A DNA stretch of 5,105 nt from Flavobacteriales bacterium UBA5869. GTDB lineage: Bacteria > Bacteroidota > Bacteroidia > Flavobacteriales_D > Crocinitomicaceae. Positions within the stretch are counted from its first letter, which is position 1; the number at the start of each line of letters is the position of its first letter. Positions 4,568-5,105 of this stretch are shown here, one piece after another. Under the pieces are notes generated by a model. That model saw only the letters and a list, made by a program, of their open reading frames with translations, searched no databases and was not told the origin of the DNA. The translations under genes were made by a program, and so were the position numbers. The stretch is from NCBI GenBank assembly GCA_002432565.1, contig DJFP01000203.1, positions 55,200 to 60,304 on the forward strand. The letters are read 5' to 3'.

Positions 4568-5105
4568 ATGATAAAGATTACCGACAGAACGAAACTTTGG
4601 CTTTTCGGGGAAGAAACCGATCGGCTCTTATTCCGGAAATTGGAAGAGCATGATTTTGATACGTGGCTGCGGTTTTGTGAGGATCGGGAGATTATGCGAT
4701 TCTTTGCTTTTTCTGAGGCTGATTCCCCTTTGGAAATATGCCAAAAATGGTTCGAAAAGGTCTTTTGGAGGTATGAACGCCAGATGGGAGGAATGAATGC
4801 ACTCATCGACAAAAATTCAAACACGTTTATCGGTCAGTGCGGTTTATTGGTACAGACTGTAGATAACCGGGAAGAACTTGAGATCGGGTATTCACTTATG
4901 CCCGAAGTGCGTGGATTCGGCTATGCGATTGAAGCAGCAAAAAAATGCCGGGACTTTGCTTTTCAAAATGAGTTTTCCGATTCGTTGATTTCTATCATCC
5001 ATCCGGATAATATCGCTTCACAGCAGGTAGCACTCAAAAACGGCATGCAGCTTTGGAAGCAGACGGGCTTCAATGGAATGCCGGTGCATGTTTACCGGAT
5101 TTTGA
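4568..5105 (+). CDS. GNAT family N-acetyltransferase (RimJ/RimL type), 3' end cut by window
   Basis: The frame is open from the ATG at 4568 to the window edge: 179 codons plus one base, no stop reached. Proteins of this class are often about 170-190 aa, so only a few residues may be missing. The start of the RimJ/RimL-like acetyltransferase domain is E-T-D-R-L-L-F-R-K-L (16-25), with D-R-E-I-M-R-F-F at 39-46, the beta-strand block L-E-I-G-Y-S-L-M-P (104-112), the acetyl-CoA pyrophosphate-binding loop R115-G-F-G-Y-A120, and the late motif H-P-D-N148-I-A-S151-Q-Q-V-A-L-K-N-G-M (145-160). It transfers acetyl from acetyl-CoA to an amino group; the acceptor (ribosomal protein N-terminus, aminoglycoside, small amine) cannot be told. 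Only 6 nt separate it from the HxlR stop, so it is probably in the same transcript and shares its control. Confidence 0.85.
   Translation, partial: MIKITDRTKLWLFGEETDRLLFRKLEEHDFDTWLRFCEDREIMRFFAFSEADSPLEICQKWFEKVFWRYERQMGGMNALIDKNSNTFIGQCGLLVQTVDNREELEIGYSLMPEVRGFGYAIEAAKKCRDFAFQNEFSDSLISIIHPDNIASQQVALKNGMQLWKQTGFNGMPVHVYRIL

Noticed and set aside
4558..4824. Minus-strand open frame opposite the GNAT gene.
   Set aside because: Serine-rich antisense translation of a clear acetyltransferase; a shadow.

Overview
The window looks like an ordinary chromosomal stretch of a member of the Bacteroidota, most likely the Flavobacteriales side. The reasons are the moderately low GC, the dense short genes, mostly weak Shine-Dalgarno sequences, and promoter elements of the Bacteroidota type (TTG at -33, about 20 nt, then TAnnTTTG at -7). 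No ribosomal, phage, plasmid or transposase gene is visible, so the genus is not settled.

Layout from left to right. (1) The last 72 codons of a short-chain dehydrogenase (1-219). (2) A short GGGACGCGA/TCGCGTCCC hairpin repeat, then an AraC-family regulator (287-1210). (3) A guanine-deaminase-like cytidine deaminase-fold enzyme (1294-1806). (4) A tight pair with 6 nt between the genes: a divergent peptidyl-tRNA hydrolase 2-fold protein (1910-2224) and a second, unrelated AraC-type regulator (2231-2995). (5) A DUF1398 protein (3064-3453), probably from its own promoter. (6) A long perfect hairpin of the same repeat family between convergent genes (3455-3504). (7) A nitroreductase on the minus strand (3513-4112). 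(8) A compact divergent control region (4113-4207), then an HxlR regulator (4208-4561) and a GNAT acetyltransferase that runs off the window end (4568-5105), again separated by 6 nt.

The best-supported functional unit is nitroreductase <- control region -> HxlR - GNAT. The HxlR protein, which carries N-terminal cysteines, probably controls both directions through a perfect inverted repeat that covers the predicted nitroreductase transcription start and touches the -33 box of its own promoter. This resembles known HxlR/nitroreductase electrophile or redox switches. The two AraC regulators, the SDR and the deaminase are typical accessory metabolism and stress genes with unknown inducers.

I found no convincing new multi-gene system. 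The points most worth a second look are the mirror-image overlapping promoters with their operator, the dispersed palindromic repeat with an extra competing half-arm, and the PTH2-fold protein that lacks the usual catalytic motifs.
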